Below, one piece after another: positions 33,181 to 41,635 of a stretch of DNA of 50,445 nucleotides; within the stretch, counting starts at the first letter, position 1, and every line of letters begins with the position of its first letter. A program made the position numbers and the translations under genes. This DNA is from Actinoplanes aureus. Its GTDB lineage: Bacteria > Actinomycetota > Actinomycetes > Mycobacteriales > Micromonosporaceae. Where the stretch lies: positions 5,108 to 55,552 of the forward strand of contig NZ_JADQTO010000043.1 in assembly GCF_015704865.1 (NCBI RefSeq), given 5' to 3'. The notes under the pieces were generated by a model, which was given only the letters and a program-made list of their open reading frames with translations, did not search any database and had not been told where the DNA came from.

Positions 33181-33267
33181 TCACCAGCGGCTGTCAGTGC
33201 AGACCAGGCTGATCTGCGAGTCCTGGTTTTGGTGGCAGAGCGGCCGCAGGTGAACGCCGGACCGCAT
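33181..33267 (-). CDS. Putative 28-aa leader ORF
   Basis: ATG 33267 to TGA 33181, encoding MRSGVHLRPLCHQNQDSQ and ten more residues, ten bases before the radical SAM GTG. 25 of 28 codons end in G or C, far more than the overlapping frame. It could be a regulatory leader peptide or the shifted N-terminus of the enzyme. Confidence 0.4.
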   Translation of the reverse strand: MRSGVHLRPLCHQNQDSQISLVCTDSRW

Positions 33268-33509
33268 CGCCAGTGAGGGCTGTCGCCAGTCGTTGCCTTG
33301 TGGATCAGCGGATTGTGGTTGTCGGTGATCCGCCGTCCTAGGCCGTACGCCGGAGCGGTTCGGCGGCGGACAGCCCTCGGTCCGGTCAGGATCGGGTCGC
33401 CGTTCGAGGGACGGGCTGCCGTCAGCCTGTTGTGGCGACGGTAGCCGGTTCGATTGAGCCTCCCCGGACGCGGTACACGCCGAGCCTGATCGCGAGAAAC
33501 GCTCGATTC

Positions 33510-34727
33510 ATGGCACACATGAGCAAACGAGGAGAGTCTTACTGCTTGCGCTGGCGGTACGCGGGACGGCAACCGTGCTGCACGTTCGCCGGTCCGGCGG
33601 ACACCAAAGCGAAGGCCGCGAAGGTGTATGTCGAAGCGCGGCAGCACCAGGTCGACAGCGCTCAGGTCTACGCCGCTATCGACCCCGATTCGGCCAGAGC
33701 ACCGGCCCGCAGGAACACACCGCTGCTACGTGACTGGATCGAACGCTGGGTCCGGATGAAGATCGACGTTTCGTCCGGCACGCACGCCGAGTACGCGCGC
33801 ATGCTGCGTTCCCGGGTGGCACGGGATCTGGGCGACCTGCGCGTCGGTGACATCACCCGATACGACCACCTCGATCCGTGGAAAGCCGCCCTGTCTCGGG
33901 AGGCGGCTCCGGCCACCGTCCGCAAATACTGGCTAGTGCTGAGCCAGGTCATGCGCGACGTCGTCCCGCGATGGCGCGACGACAACCCGCTGGAGCGACC
34001 TCGAGGACACCGCGGCAACGGGCTACCGCGGCCGGTTCCCTTCGAAGCGGCGTTTCTGACCAGTGGACAGGCCCGCATCCTGGTCGAGCACTGCGCACCT
34101 CGGCTACGCGGTCTCGTGCTGGCGGCGCTGAGCACCGGCATGCGGCAAGGCGAGCTGCTGGGGCTGCGGGTCAAGGACGTGGATCTCGCCGCGCAGCCGC
34201 CGGCCGCGCACGTCGAACGTGTCCTACGCCGTGACGGCACTTTCGGAACTCCGAAATCGACACGGTCGCGGCGCACGATCACTCTGACACCTGTGACGGC
34301 TCGCCTCTTCGCCGGCTTGATCTCGGACAAGCCGGGCGGGGATCTGGTGTTCACCGCTGCGAACGGCGGGCCGCAGGACGTCAGCAACCTGCGGCAGCGC
34401 CTTTGGCAGCAGGCCGTCACCTCGGCGCAGCGCTGCCGGCGGCACCCGCCGATGGCGGCACCGTCGGGCTGGGTGAGTCCACGCGCCGTCTCGTCATGTT
34501 CGTGTGCCACCAGGCTGCACATGCGGCTTAGGTTCCACGATCTGCGGCATTCCCACGTGGCCTACCTGATCGCTGCGGGCTGGGATCTCTACGTGATTCA
34601 ACTGCGGCTCGGGCACTCGTCGATCAAGACCACGTTCGACACCTACGGACACCTACTCCCCCACGGTGAGCATGATCGGCTAGCGCACCTGGACACCCAT
34701 TTGTCGGCCGTTCAGCCGTCGTGGTGA
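33510..34727 (+). CDS. Tyrosine site-specific recombinase (integrase)
   Basis: Phage/ICE-type integrase of 405 residues from ATG 33510 (an ATG at 33519 is equal). Residues ~70-150 are the SAM-like core-binding domain (LLRDWIERWVRMKID). The catalytic domain has STGMRQGELLGL (Arg I), RLRFHDLRHSHVAYLI (His-x-x-Arg) and LGHSSIKTTFDTYGHL (His, nucleophile Tyr), all intact. It starts about 240 bp from the divergent seven-gene operon, which it may once have mobilised. No tRNA or att repeat was found beside it. An insertion of ~25 residues rich in Cys/Arg sits before the HxxR box. Confidence 0.92.
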   Translation: MAHMSKRGESYCLRWRYAGRQPCCTFAGPADTKAKAAKVYVEARQHQVDSAQVYAAIDPDSARAPARRNTPLLRDWIERWVRMKIDVSSGTHAEYARMLRSRVARDLGDLRVGDITRYDHLDPWKAALSREAAPATVRKYWLVLSQVMRDVVPRWRDDNPLERPRGHRGNGLPRPVPFEAAFLTSGQARILVEHCAPRLRGLVLAALSTGMRQGELLGLRVKDVDLAAQPPAAHVERVLRRDGTFGTPKSTRSRRTITLTPVTARLFAGLISDKPGGDLVFTAANGGPQDVSNLRQRLWQQAVTSAQRCRRHPPMAAPSGWVSPRAVSSCSCATRLHMRLRFHDLRHSHVAYLIAAGWDLYVIQLRLGHSSIKTTFDTYGHLLPHGEHDRLAHLDTHLSAVQPSW

Positions 34728-35386
34728 GCCGCGCCCTGTGGGGTGACCGGCGGCTGCGGTAGGGCGCAGCCAATGTCAGGTCGTGGCGGTGGCGCGAGTT
34801 GGGCTGCGGGCGCGGCGTGCCCTCGGTCAGCGCCATCAGCGTCGTTGGCTGATCGGTGGCGCTATCGCAGCATGCGAGCACGTCTTCGCCGCTGGTGGCG
34901 CGCCGTTCTCAGCGGCGTAGCGGCGGCCGTCGTGGCGTTGCTCGGGCTGTCGACCAATGTGGCCTCTGGGCTCACTATCGGCGGAGCCCGCCATGAATCT
35001 TGAGGTGACCTCGAACTGGCCGACGCTGCTAGGTTCCGTCGCGCAGCCCAGAAATGACAATCATGCACGTCGATCGTAGGGGTGGTGTGTCGGTGACAGT
35101 GGTGCGGCTCGAGGAAATCTCTGCTGGATCCACCTGCTGCTCGGGTTGGTGGTCGGGCCGGGATCAACGGTAGGGCAGTCCTGCTGCCCGCCTCGGTGCG
35201 ATACACGACTCAAGCGCCGCGGGTACGGCTGCGAAGGACCGTTCGCCCAGCCAGCGGTCGCTTCGGTGCGGCCGCGCTGGCTGGCGCTTAGCCGCGTCAT
35301 TTCGCAGCGCGCACGCTCATCCCGCCCGGATGATGACGGGGCCGGCCATGGCCGGGATGGTGAGACGGCGCTTCGCCAACGAGGCG
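34728..35386. other. Long stretch without a clear gene
   Basis: No conserved frame on either strand apart from the doubtful small membrane frame at 34872-35003. If the integrase belongs to an element, an att site would be expected here or at 33268-33509, but no repeat pair could be recognised. Confidence 0.35.
34872..35003 (+). CDS. Possible 43-aa single-helix protein
   Basis: MRARLRRWWRAVLSGVAAAV and a following hydrophobic run could be a signal anchor, ending GGARHES. There is no ribosome-binding site and the codon bias is modest, so existence is doubtful. Confidence 0.2.
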   Translation: MRARLRRWWRAVLSGVAAAVVALLGLSTNVASGLTIGGARHES

Positions 35387-35402
35387 GCCGGACCGGTCCG
35401 GC
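35387..35402. promoter_or_regulatory. 16-bp perfect palindrome upstream of the amphi-Trp gene
   Basis: GCCGGACCGGTCCGGC is self-complementary over all 16 bases and lies 23 bp before ATG 35426. It could be a repressor site or an RNA hairpin in the leader. A second G/C palindrome (GGCCGGCC-like) lies at 35340-35347. Confidence 0.4.
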
Positions 35403-35425
35403 GCTGACTAGAGAGGTCGGGTCCC

Positions 35426-35719
35426 ATGGCCGACGTGGAGATCAAGAAAAAGTCCCGGCTCACTCGCAAGGAAGCGGGCGAACGCCTGATCGCCCTGGGC
35501 ACGAGGTTGACCGAGGGTTCGGTGGCGGAGCTGGCCTTCGACGATGACTCGATCAAGTTCGCGGTAGCCGACCATGTCGAGTGGGAGCTCGAGCTTGAAG
35601 TGGACGGCGACGAGGTGGAACTCGAGATCGAACTGAAGTGGTCGGATGCCGTGAAGGCCGCACCGTCGGGCACGGCGAAGCGCACGACCGGCAAGCGTCG
35701 CGGCGGCACCGCCGGCTGA
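35426..35719 (+). CDS. Amphi-Trp domain protein
   Basis: A 97-residue acidic protein matching the amphi-Trp domain. Its core is MADVEIKKKSRLTRKEAGERL, then LAFDDDSIKFAVADHVEWELELEVDGDEVELEIELKW, in which alternating charged and hydrophobic residues form amphipathic strands that end on the eponymous tryptophans. The tail is basic and low in complexity (GTAKRTTGKRRGG). Function of the family is unknown; members are often near heat-shock or gas-vesicle genes, which are not seen here. GAGAGG lies about 13 bases upstream. Length is normal. Confidence 0.85.
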   Translation: MADVEIKKKSRLTRKEAGERLIALGTRLTEGSVAELAFDDDSIKFAVADHVEWELELEVDGDEVELEIELKWSDAVKAAPSGTAKRTTGKRRGGTAG

Positions 35720-35734
35720 CCGTTTGCGGCTGCC

Positions 35735-35970
35735 AGTCGAGCATTTCGACGAAGTCAGGTGTGGCCGGAAGTCGGCGCCCAACTTGTCGTACCGGGTGGC
35801 CAGAACACGCCGGTATTCGCACCGGCTAAGCCGCGTTCGACCTGGTTCCGCAGGCTCGCCGTGCACTGGGAACGGCGCTTGGACGTCCATGGCGGGCTTG
35901 TCAGCCTGGCCTGCGTCCTGATCTGCTGGCGCCGTTTGATCAACTGGGCCGAGCAGAGATCTGTTGGCAG
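35735..35970 (-). pseudogene. C-terminal relic of an IS5-type transposase
   Basis: Minus-strand frames read RNQVERGL and then, shifted, RCEYRRVLATRYDKLGADF, the usual end of IS5-group transposases ('N.VER.FNR.K.FR.IATRYDKLA'). One frameshift separates the two parts and everything N-terminal is missing. The intact IS5 element at 35974 inserted right at its edge. Confidence 0.55.
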
Positions 35971-35973
35971 CTT

Positions 35974-37079
35974 CTAACTGGGCGTTTGATTCTGGTTCGT
36001 TGGCTTACCGGTAGCGGTGTCTGCCAGCTCAAGCGCCTTTGGCTACCCGCTCCCAGTCCAGAAAAGCCGGATAACAGCGGCTTCCAGCCGTCCCGCAGGG
36101 ACGATTTGCCACCTCATTCGTGTCTGGTTCGGTTGTGCGGTGGTATCACCCACACTCGCAGTCCGCGCCGCCCGCGTATAGCCACCGTACTGCGAGGTTA
36201 TGACCGATCGCCGCACGTATCCCTCTGACCTGTCCGACGCCCGATGGGCGCTCATCGAGCCGCGGCTGACCGCCTGGCGTCAGGCCCGCACCGACGCCGG
36301 TGTCGGCGGCCGGACCGCCACCCATGATCTCCGCGAAATCTTCAACGCGATCCTGTATGTCAACCGCACCGGCATCCCCTGGCGCTATCTGCCCCACGAC
36401 CTGCCGCCCTGGGCCACCGTCTACGGCTACTACACCGCCTGGACCAGCGAAGGAATCTTCGCTGAGCTGAACTACCAGCTCACTGGCCTGGTCCGCGACA
36501 AGACCGGGCGGCAAATCGGCCCCACCGCCTCCATCATGGACAGCCAGAGCGTGAAGACCTCCACCAACGTCCCGGCCGCCACCCAGGGCACCGACGCCGG
36601 CAAGAAGATCGTCGGCCGCAAGCGCGGGATCATCACCGACACCCTCGGCCTGATCCTCGCGATCATCGTGACCGCGGCCAGCGTCAGCGACAACGTGATC
36701 GGCATCGACCTGCTCGACCGGGCTACGGCCACCTACCCCACCTTGACCAAGACATGGGTCGATGCCGGATTCAAGTCCACGGTTGTCGAGCACGGCGCCC
36801 ACCTGGGTATCGACGTCGAGATCGTCACCAAGGACCCGCAGGTCAAAGGCTTCAGCGTGGTCAAGTGGCGATGGGCAGTCGAACGCACCCTGGGCTGGCT
36901 GATGCAGCACCGCCGCCTCGTCCGCGACTACGAAGCCCGCCCCGACAACTCCGCCAGCATGATCACCATCGCCATGATCGACAACCTCGCCAAGCGCCTC
37001 ACCAGCGAAACCACCCCAACCTGGCGAGGTACCTAAAGTAGCATAACTCGCAAAGTACGTGAATCAGACGCCCTCTTAG
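35974..37079. mobile_element. IS5-family insertion sequence (intact)
   Basis: Terminal inverted repeats CTAACTGGGCGTTTGATTC (35974-35992) and the complement of CTAAGAGGGCGTCTGATTC (37061-37079), 16 of 19 matching. It carries one full-length transposase. Left of the gene are ~200 bp of non-coding leader. It separates an IS relic from a CopZ-like relic. Confidence 0.82.
36200..37036 (+). CDS. IS5-family transposase
   Basis: DDE transposase of 278 residues, apparently intact. N-terminal DUF4096-type domain: YPSDLSDARWALIEP and LREIFNAILYVNRTGIPWRYLP. Catalytic region: SIMDSQSVKTS (first Asp), then GRKRGIITDTLG, TWVDAGFKSTVV (second Asp) and RWAVERTLGWLMQHRRLVRDYE (Glu). ATG 36200 gives the expected MTDRR-YPSDLSD start. 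Both ends of the element are present, so this is the one copy in the window most likely to be active. Confidence 0.93.
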   Translation: MTDRRTYPSDLSDARWALIEPRLTAWRQARTDAGVGGRTATHDLREIFNAILYVNRTGIPWRYLPHDLPPWATVYGYYTAWTSEGIFAELNYQLTGLVRDKTGRQIGPTASIMDSQSVKTSTNVPAATQGTDAGKKIVGRKRGIITDTLGLILAIIVTAASVSDNVIGIDLLDRATATYPTLTKTWVDAGFKSTVVEHGAHLGIDVEIVTKDPQVKGFSVVKWRWAVERTLGWLMQHRRLVRDYEARPDNSASMITIAMIDNLAKRLTSETTPTWRGT

Positions 37080-37260
37080 CCACCGCTGCGGCGACAACGC
37101 TGTCGTCGAGTGGGGCGTCGCTGCTCACCGTGACCGCGCCGTTGGCGACGTCGATGCCGACACCCTGTACGCTGGGACGTCGGCGAGCTGACTGCTCACC
37201 TGGGTGGCGCAGCCACCGCGCGTCATCCCGGCGACCTGGTACACCGTCTGCGTGCCGCCC
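37080..37260 (-). pseudogene. CopZ-like heavy-metal-associated domain relic
   Basis: VYQVAGMTRGGCATQVSSQL matches the start of CopZ/HMA chaperones ('Y.V.GMTCGGCA..V...L'), with the first metal-binding Cys changed to Arg. The domain goes on in a shifted frame as GVGIDVANGAVTVSSDAPLD to the edge of the IS5 element. Frameshift, lost ligand and truncation make it non-functional. Confidence 0.6.
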
Positions 37261-37378
37261 GGCTCAGCCGCCTCCGCTAAATGCGGGGCGCGGAAGCTTG
37301 ACCGCGCATACCCCCGGTGATCGGGTCGGTAGATCCTCACCTACTCGTAGTCGACCGACCCGCTGATGGTGGCAAGCC

Positions 37379-38419
37379 TTACTTGCTGGGGACCTTCACC
37401 GCGCCGCTGAGAATGCGGTAGCGGGCCTTCTCCATGTCGTCTTTGTATCGGTTCAGCGCTGTGTTGGACGTCGCGTAGCCGACGCCGTCGACCTTCAGGT
37501 CGTAGCGTTTGCTGCCGCCTTCGCGATCGCCCTTGGCGAACGCTTGGATCTCTTGGAAGACGCCGTTGTCGACGCGTTTGAGCATGGAGGTCAGGATGTG
37601 CGGCTTGACGGCTTCCGGTGCGCTGGCGTACTGGTCGGAGTCGACCCCGATCGCCCAGACCTTGGCCGGCGCGGCCGCGACCGCTTCGAACACTCCGCTG
37701 CCGGAACCGCCGGCCGCCGCGTAGATGACATCGGCCCCGTTGGAGATCAGCTGCCGGGCAGCGGCTGTGCCTTTGTCAGGCGCGCCGAAGCCGCTGAAAT
37801 CGGGCGGCTTGCTGAGGTAGCGCACGTCCACGGTGATGCCCGGGTTGACGCTGCGTACGCCCGCGGTGTATCCGGCCTCGAACTTGTGGATCAGGGCGAC
37901 GTCGACGCCGCCGACGAAACCGACTCGGTTCGTCCGAGTGGCGCGGGCCGCGGCAACCCCCACCAGGTACGAGCCCTGCTCCTCGGAGAACAGCAGGGAA
38001 ACCACGTTGTCCGCGGACACCGAGTCGTCGTCGATGATGGCGAACAGGGTGTCCGGAAACTCCTTGCCGACGGTGCCGACGGCCGTGGCGTACAGGAATC
38101 CGACGGCGATGACCGGGTTGCTGCCGCCCTGCGCCAGACCGCGCAGGGTCTCCGCGCGGGCTTGGTCGTTCTCGGCTTCCGTGGTTGCTTCGGTCGCCTG
38201 GACCAGTAGTTCCTTCTTCGCGCGGTCGAGTCCCGCGCCGGCGGCATCGTTGAAGCTTAAGTCGCCGCGGCCGGCGCTGTCATAGGCGATCCCGACGTGG
38301 ATCGTCTCACTGCCCAGGCCGGAGGAGTCGGTCGGCGAGATGGGCACCGTCGCGGTGCACGCCGCCAGCGCCAGTACGAGCGTCCCGGCGAGAAGTCCGG
38401 CAGTGATCCGTTTGATCAT
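37379..38419 (-). CDS. BMP-family lipoprotein (nucleoside-binding type)
   Basis: Lipid-anchored solute-binding protein of 346 residues. Residues 1-21 are a signal peptide with lipobox ALAAC (Cys21). The mature part matches Bmp/Med/PnrA proteins: VGIAYDSAGRGDLSFNDAA near the start, PDTLFAIIDDDSV, EEQGSYLVGVAAA, RVGFVGGVDVALIHKFEAGYTAGV and DVIYAAAGGSGSGVFEA. PnrA-type members bind purine nucleosides for an ABC importer. Here no permease or ATPase is adjacent. Instead the gene follows a chemoreceptor by 13 bp, so it may present ligand to that receptor. Confidence 0.9.
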   Translation of the reverse strand: MIKRITAGLLAGTLVLALAACTATVPISPTDSSGLGSETIHVGIAYDSAGRGDLSFNDAAGAGLDRAKKELLVQATEATTEAENDQARAETLRGLAQGGSNPVIAVGFLYATAVGTVGKEFPDTLFAIIDDDSVSADNVVSLLFSEEQGSYLVGVAAARATRTNRVGFVGGVDVALIHKFEAGYTAGVRSVNPGITVDVRYLSKPPDFSGFGAPDKGTAAARQLISNGADVIYAAAGGSGSGVFEAVAAAPAKVWAIGVDSDQYASAPEAVKPHILTSMLKRVDNGVFQEIQAFAKGDREGGSKRYDLKVDGVGYATSNTALNRYKDDMEKARYRILSGAVKVPSK

Positions 38420-38432
38420 CTCGGGTCCTTCC

Positions 38433-40037
38433 TCAGTACCGGAACTGCCCGACCGCGTCGCGCAGCGCGGTGGACATGCGGCTCAGCTCGGCGGCGGCCT
38501 CGCGCGAGCGAGCCACTTCCCCGGAGGTGGCGGCGGTGGCGGCCGCGACCGCCCGGATGCTCTCGGCGATACTCGCGGTGCTGGTGGAAGCGGCGACGGC
38601 GCCTCGGTTCATCTCTCCGGTGGTGGCGGTCTGCTCTTCCACAGCGCTGGCGATGCTGTTCTGGTAGTCACTGATGCGGCCTACGACGTCGCCGATCAAC
38701 TCGATCGCAGTGGTCGCGGCCTGGGTGTCCGTCTGGATGGCTTTCACCAGCGAGTCGATCTCGTCGGCCGCGCGGGCGCTTTCCTGTGCCAGGTCCTTGA
38801 CTTCCGAGGCGACCACGGCGAAACCCTTGCCGGACTCCCCGGCGCGGGCGGCCTCGATGGTGGCGTTCAGCGCGAGCAGGTTCGTCTGCTCGGCGATCGA
38901 CGTGATCAGCCGCACCGCGTCGCCGATCGCCGCGGAGGAGGTACCCAGGTTGCCGACGGTCCGGTTGGCGGTCTGGGCGGCCGTCACGGCCTCGGCTGCC
39001 ACCCCGGCGGCCTCGGCCGCGTTCCGGGCGATCTCCTCGATCGAGATGCCCATCTCCTCGGAACCGGCCGCCATCGTATCGACGTTGCGATTGACGTCCT
39101 CGGCCGCGCCGGCCACCAGATCCGCCTGCTGCGAGGTGTCGCCGACCGCCTTCGCGAACGCGCCCGAGACGGCGTTGAGCTCGGCTGAGGTCTGGGTCAG
39201 CACGCCAGCCTGGTGGGCGACGTCAGACACGATCGTGCGTACGGCGAGGACCGCTTGCCGAAGCGCATCAGCCATCTGGGCCACCTCGTCGCGGCCGTCG
39301 GTGACCGGCTCGACGGTGAGATCGCCGGTAGCAACCCTGCGCAGGGCGTCTCGGGCGGCACCGACCGGCCGCACGATGCTGCGGGTCACCACGAAGGCCG
39401 ACACGGCACCGAGGAGCAGGGCGAGGCCCGTCGCAGCCGCGATGATCCATTGCGCTCGGGCGGCGTTGTCCGCGGAGGAACGGACCGCGGCTACGCTGCG
39501 GGCGTCGACCGAGGAGGCGAGTTTCTGCGCGGAGACCATGATGCGGTAATAGCTGTTCCAGCTGTCGTACATCGCGATCTGGTCGGCGTTCCACAACGCT
39601 TGGGCAGTGCCCGGTCGGTAACCCGCCACGACCCGATCGTTGGTCGTGACGTAGTTGGCGAGCTCCTGGTTCAGCTCGTCGAAGACCGGCCGCTCGGCGG
39701 CGGTCATGCTCGCGACGTCGACGCCGTCGAGGAAGTCCTGGAACGCGTCGCGTTCCTGTTGCCAGGCTTTGTAGGCGACCGAGTCACCGCCGAGTGCGCG
39801 GGCAGCGCCGAGGCGGTAGATGTCGTTGATGAAGCTGGCTTGCCAGCCGTTCAGGGTCGCGGCGTGGGTTTTGATCCCGCCGGCCTGTCGGGTGAGCAGT
39901 TCGAGGCGCCGTACCTCCGTGGCGGCATCGCGTTGCGCGACGATGGTTGCAAAGGCAACCGCCGCGAGGGCGAGCAGCAGCGTGAGTACGGCGGCAAAGG
40001 TGCCGAACAGCCGGGCGCCGATGGTGAAGCGCCGCAC
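38433..40037 (-). CDS. Methyl-accepting chemotaxis protein
   Basis: Membrane chemoreceptor of 534 residues. TM1 lies at ~11-33 (FGTFAAVLTLLLALAAVAFA) and a helical four-helix-type sensor at ~35-188. TM2 lies at ~190-212 and a HAMP domain at ~213-265 (VTRSIVRPVGAARDALRRVATGDL). The cytoplasmic signalling domain has the hairpin tip EQTNLLALNATIEAARAGESGKGFAVVASEVKDLA. GTG 40037 is preceded by GGAAGGA. It would control CheA, so the organism probably has flagellated cells or spores, as in Actinoplanes-like genera. It is in one run with the PilZ gene (61 bp) and BMP gene (13 bp). Confidence 0.95.
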   Translation of the reverse strand: MRRFTIGARLFGTFAAVLTLLLALAAVAFATIVAQRDAATEVRRLELLTRQAGGIKTHAATLNGWQASFINDIYRLGAARALGGDSVAYKAWQQERDAFQDFLDGVDVASMTAAERPVFDELNQELANYVTTNDRVVAGYRPGTAQALWNADQIAMYDSWNSYYRIMVSAQKLASSVDARSVAAVRSSADNAARAQWIIAAATGLALLLGAVSAFVVTRSIVRPVGAARDALRRVATGDLTVEPVTDGRDEVAQMADALRQAVLAVRTIVSDVAHQAGVLTQTSAELNAVSGAFAKAVGDTSQQADLVAGAAEDVNRNVDTMAAGSEEMGISIEEIARNAAEAAGVAAEAVTAAQTANRTVGNLGTSSAAIGDAVRLITSIAEQTNLLALNATIEAARAGESGKGFAVVASEVKDLAQESARAADEIDSLVKAIQTDTQAATTAIELIGDVVGRISDYQNSIASAVEEQTATTGEMNRGAVAASTSTASIAESIRAVAAATAATSGEVARSREAAAELSRMSTALRDAVGQFRY

Positions 40038-40098
40038 GAGGATCGTCCTTCCGGTCGAGGACTCCAGGGTTCGAGCCGGGTGTGCCGGCGTTCGACTC

Positions 40099-40788
40099 CT
40101 ACGAACTGGGCTGGCCGCCTCCGCGGCGCACGCCGATCTCCCAGGCGAGGATGTACTGCCGGATCAACCGCGCGACGCCCTCCGAGGTGTCGAAGGTGAG
40201 GATCAGATGCTGACCGGGGTCTCCGTGGGGAGCCGCACGCACCGTATGAACAACGCCGTTCAGCTGCGCTTCGTCGGTACCCAGCCACACCGTGGCGCGT
40301 ACCTGATCGCCAGGGGCGAGTGGCAGGGGCTGATCGATCCAGCAGCGCAGACCGCCCTCGCTGATGTCCAGCAGCACACCGTCGATCGACTGGCCGGCCA
40401 TGTCGGCGTCGAGCCGGACTAACGCGCCGGCTCCGCCCCGGACGAACTGCCGCCGGTTGTCGTGACGGGCTGGCGCCGTAGGCGCGAGCGTCCACCGGTA
40501 CGGTGCCTCGTGGGACACCGCGATCACCCGGCAGGGCAGCACCACGCGAGTGCGTGGCGGAGCCCAGAATATCTCGAATTCGCGGCCCGGCTCGAGTACT
40601 GCCGGGCCGGCGGTCTCCAGCGGGGCGGCCACCGTGAAAGCGTCGCCGTCGACCGTCTCCAGCCGCGAGCGGAAGTTCACACCATCACCCAGGACGAGGA
40701 ACACGGGCGTGCCCGGTTCCGGCAACACGCCCGCCGTGGTGCCGCCCGCCGATCCGCTGACGGACACCCGTCCCGTCGCACCGCTCAT
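40099..40788 (-). CDS. PilZ-domain c-di-GMP-binding protein
   Basis: Cytoplasmic protein of 229 residues from ATG 40788 (MSGATGRVSV). Residues ~20-110 form a YcgR-like N-terminal barrel (FWAPPRTRVVLPCRVIAV). The PilZ domain starts with DNRRQFVRGG (the RxxxR c-di-GMP site) and goes on to LLDISEGGLRCW (D/NxSxxG motif), both intact. YcgR proteins slow the flagellar motor when c-di-GMP rises. The chemoreceptor gene directly downstream supports a motility role. An ATG at 40830 would add residues without family character. Confidence 0.88.
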   Translation of the reverse strand: MSGATGRVSVSGSAGGTTAGVLPEPGTPVFLVLGDGVNFRSRLETVDGDAFTVAAPLETAGPAVLEPGREFEIFWAPPRTRVVLPCRVIAVSHEAPYRWTLAPTAPARHDNRRQFVRGGAGALVRLDADMAGQSIDGVLLDISEGGLRCWIDQPLPLAPGDQVRATVWLGTDEAQLNGVVHTVRAAPHGDPGQHLILTFDTSEGVARLIRQYILAWEIGVRRGGGQPSS

Positions 40789-41128
40789 CAATTGCCTCCG
40801 TGGCTGCCCTACACGGCAGGATCCAAACACTTACCCCATCGGCACGTCCTGGGCGATTGTGAGCCTTTCCGGGCACGAGCCTGAGATGACCCGTCCGGTG
40901 CAGTCCTGGGCGCAAATGACGGCTGACGCCTATCACGCGGGGCCGCGCCGCACCCGCCGCTGTCGCTCGGGCCGGCGTCACGGGCTCAGTTCGAGGCAGC
41001 AGCGGATATCGCCGCGGACCGCTTGCTCGAGAGCATCGGCCAGCCGAGTCTCCTGCATGATCGCGGAACACGCCGGCGACATCGGGCCGTGCTGTTGTCC
41101 GAGTCCATTCAGCTGCGCAGCGGCGCAG
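40789..41128. other. Intergenic stretch, no gene seen
   Basis: 340 bp upstream of the PilZ-MCP-BMP run. It should hold that operon's promoter. No conserved frame, clear hairpin or repeat was recognised. Confidence 0.35.
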
Positions 41129-41635
41129 TCAGCCTGGCAGGGCGAACGACCGCAACAGTTCGCTGATCTCGTCGGCGCCGCGGCGTAGCTCAGCCAGGTC
41201 CGCATCGGTGAACGGGCGTGGGTCCGAACCGAGGACGCAGTGCGCGCCCAGAATGGCGCCATTGACCACGATAGGGACACCGGCATAGCTGCGCACACCG
41301 TCGATGGTCACCAAAGGGTTGGTCGACTGGTCGACGTCGGTGGTGGCATCCGATACGACGTACGCGGTCCCCGAATTGACGGCGTTGACACAGAAAGACC
41401 ACTCGATGGGGGTGCCAGCCAGCTCATCCAGCCATCCCTGCAATCCGTACGAGCCAGGGAAGAACTGTGCGTTGTTCAACACCATACTGACCAGAGCAAT
41501 AGGCTGGCCGAGCCGATCGGCTGTCCGTTTGGCGATGTGGTCCAGCCGGTGGCGTAGTTCCGGGTTGTCCAGGTCAATGCCGGCCATCACTTCGAGACGG
41601 TCCGGGACGGCAGGCGCTGGCTCGTGGCTGTTCAT
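41129..41635 (-). CDS. GAF-domain protein
   Basis: A 168-residue cytoplasmic sensor consisting of one GAF domain: LDHIAKRTADRLGQPIALVSMVLNN, then WSFCVNAVNSGTAYVVSDATTD, VRSYAGVPIVVNGAILGAHCVLGSDPRPF and a final helix. The pattern is that of GAF proteins related to redox or small-molecule sensors, with Cys in SFCVNAV. No output domain is attached, so it probably works through a partner. ATG 41635 overlaps the upstream stop by ATGA, which points to the 104-aa protein before it as that partner. Confidence 0.88.
   Translation of the reverse strand: MNSHEPAPAVPDRLEVMAGIDLDNPELRHRLDHIAKRTADRLGQPIALVSMVLNNAQFFPGSYGLQGWLDELAGTPIEWSFCVNAVNSGTAYVVSDATTDVDQSTNPLVTIDGVRSYAGVPIVVNGAILGAHCVLGSDPRPFTDADLAELRRGADEISELLRSFALPG

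Noticed and set aside
33171..33647. N-terminal extension of the radical SAM protein to a 620-residue form
   Set aside because: No start codon with a ribosome-binding site in the useful part, weak third-position bias, and overlap with the better-biased short frame at 33181-33267 and with the integrase region.
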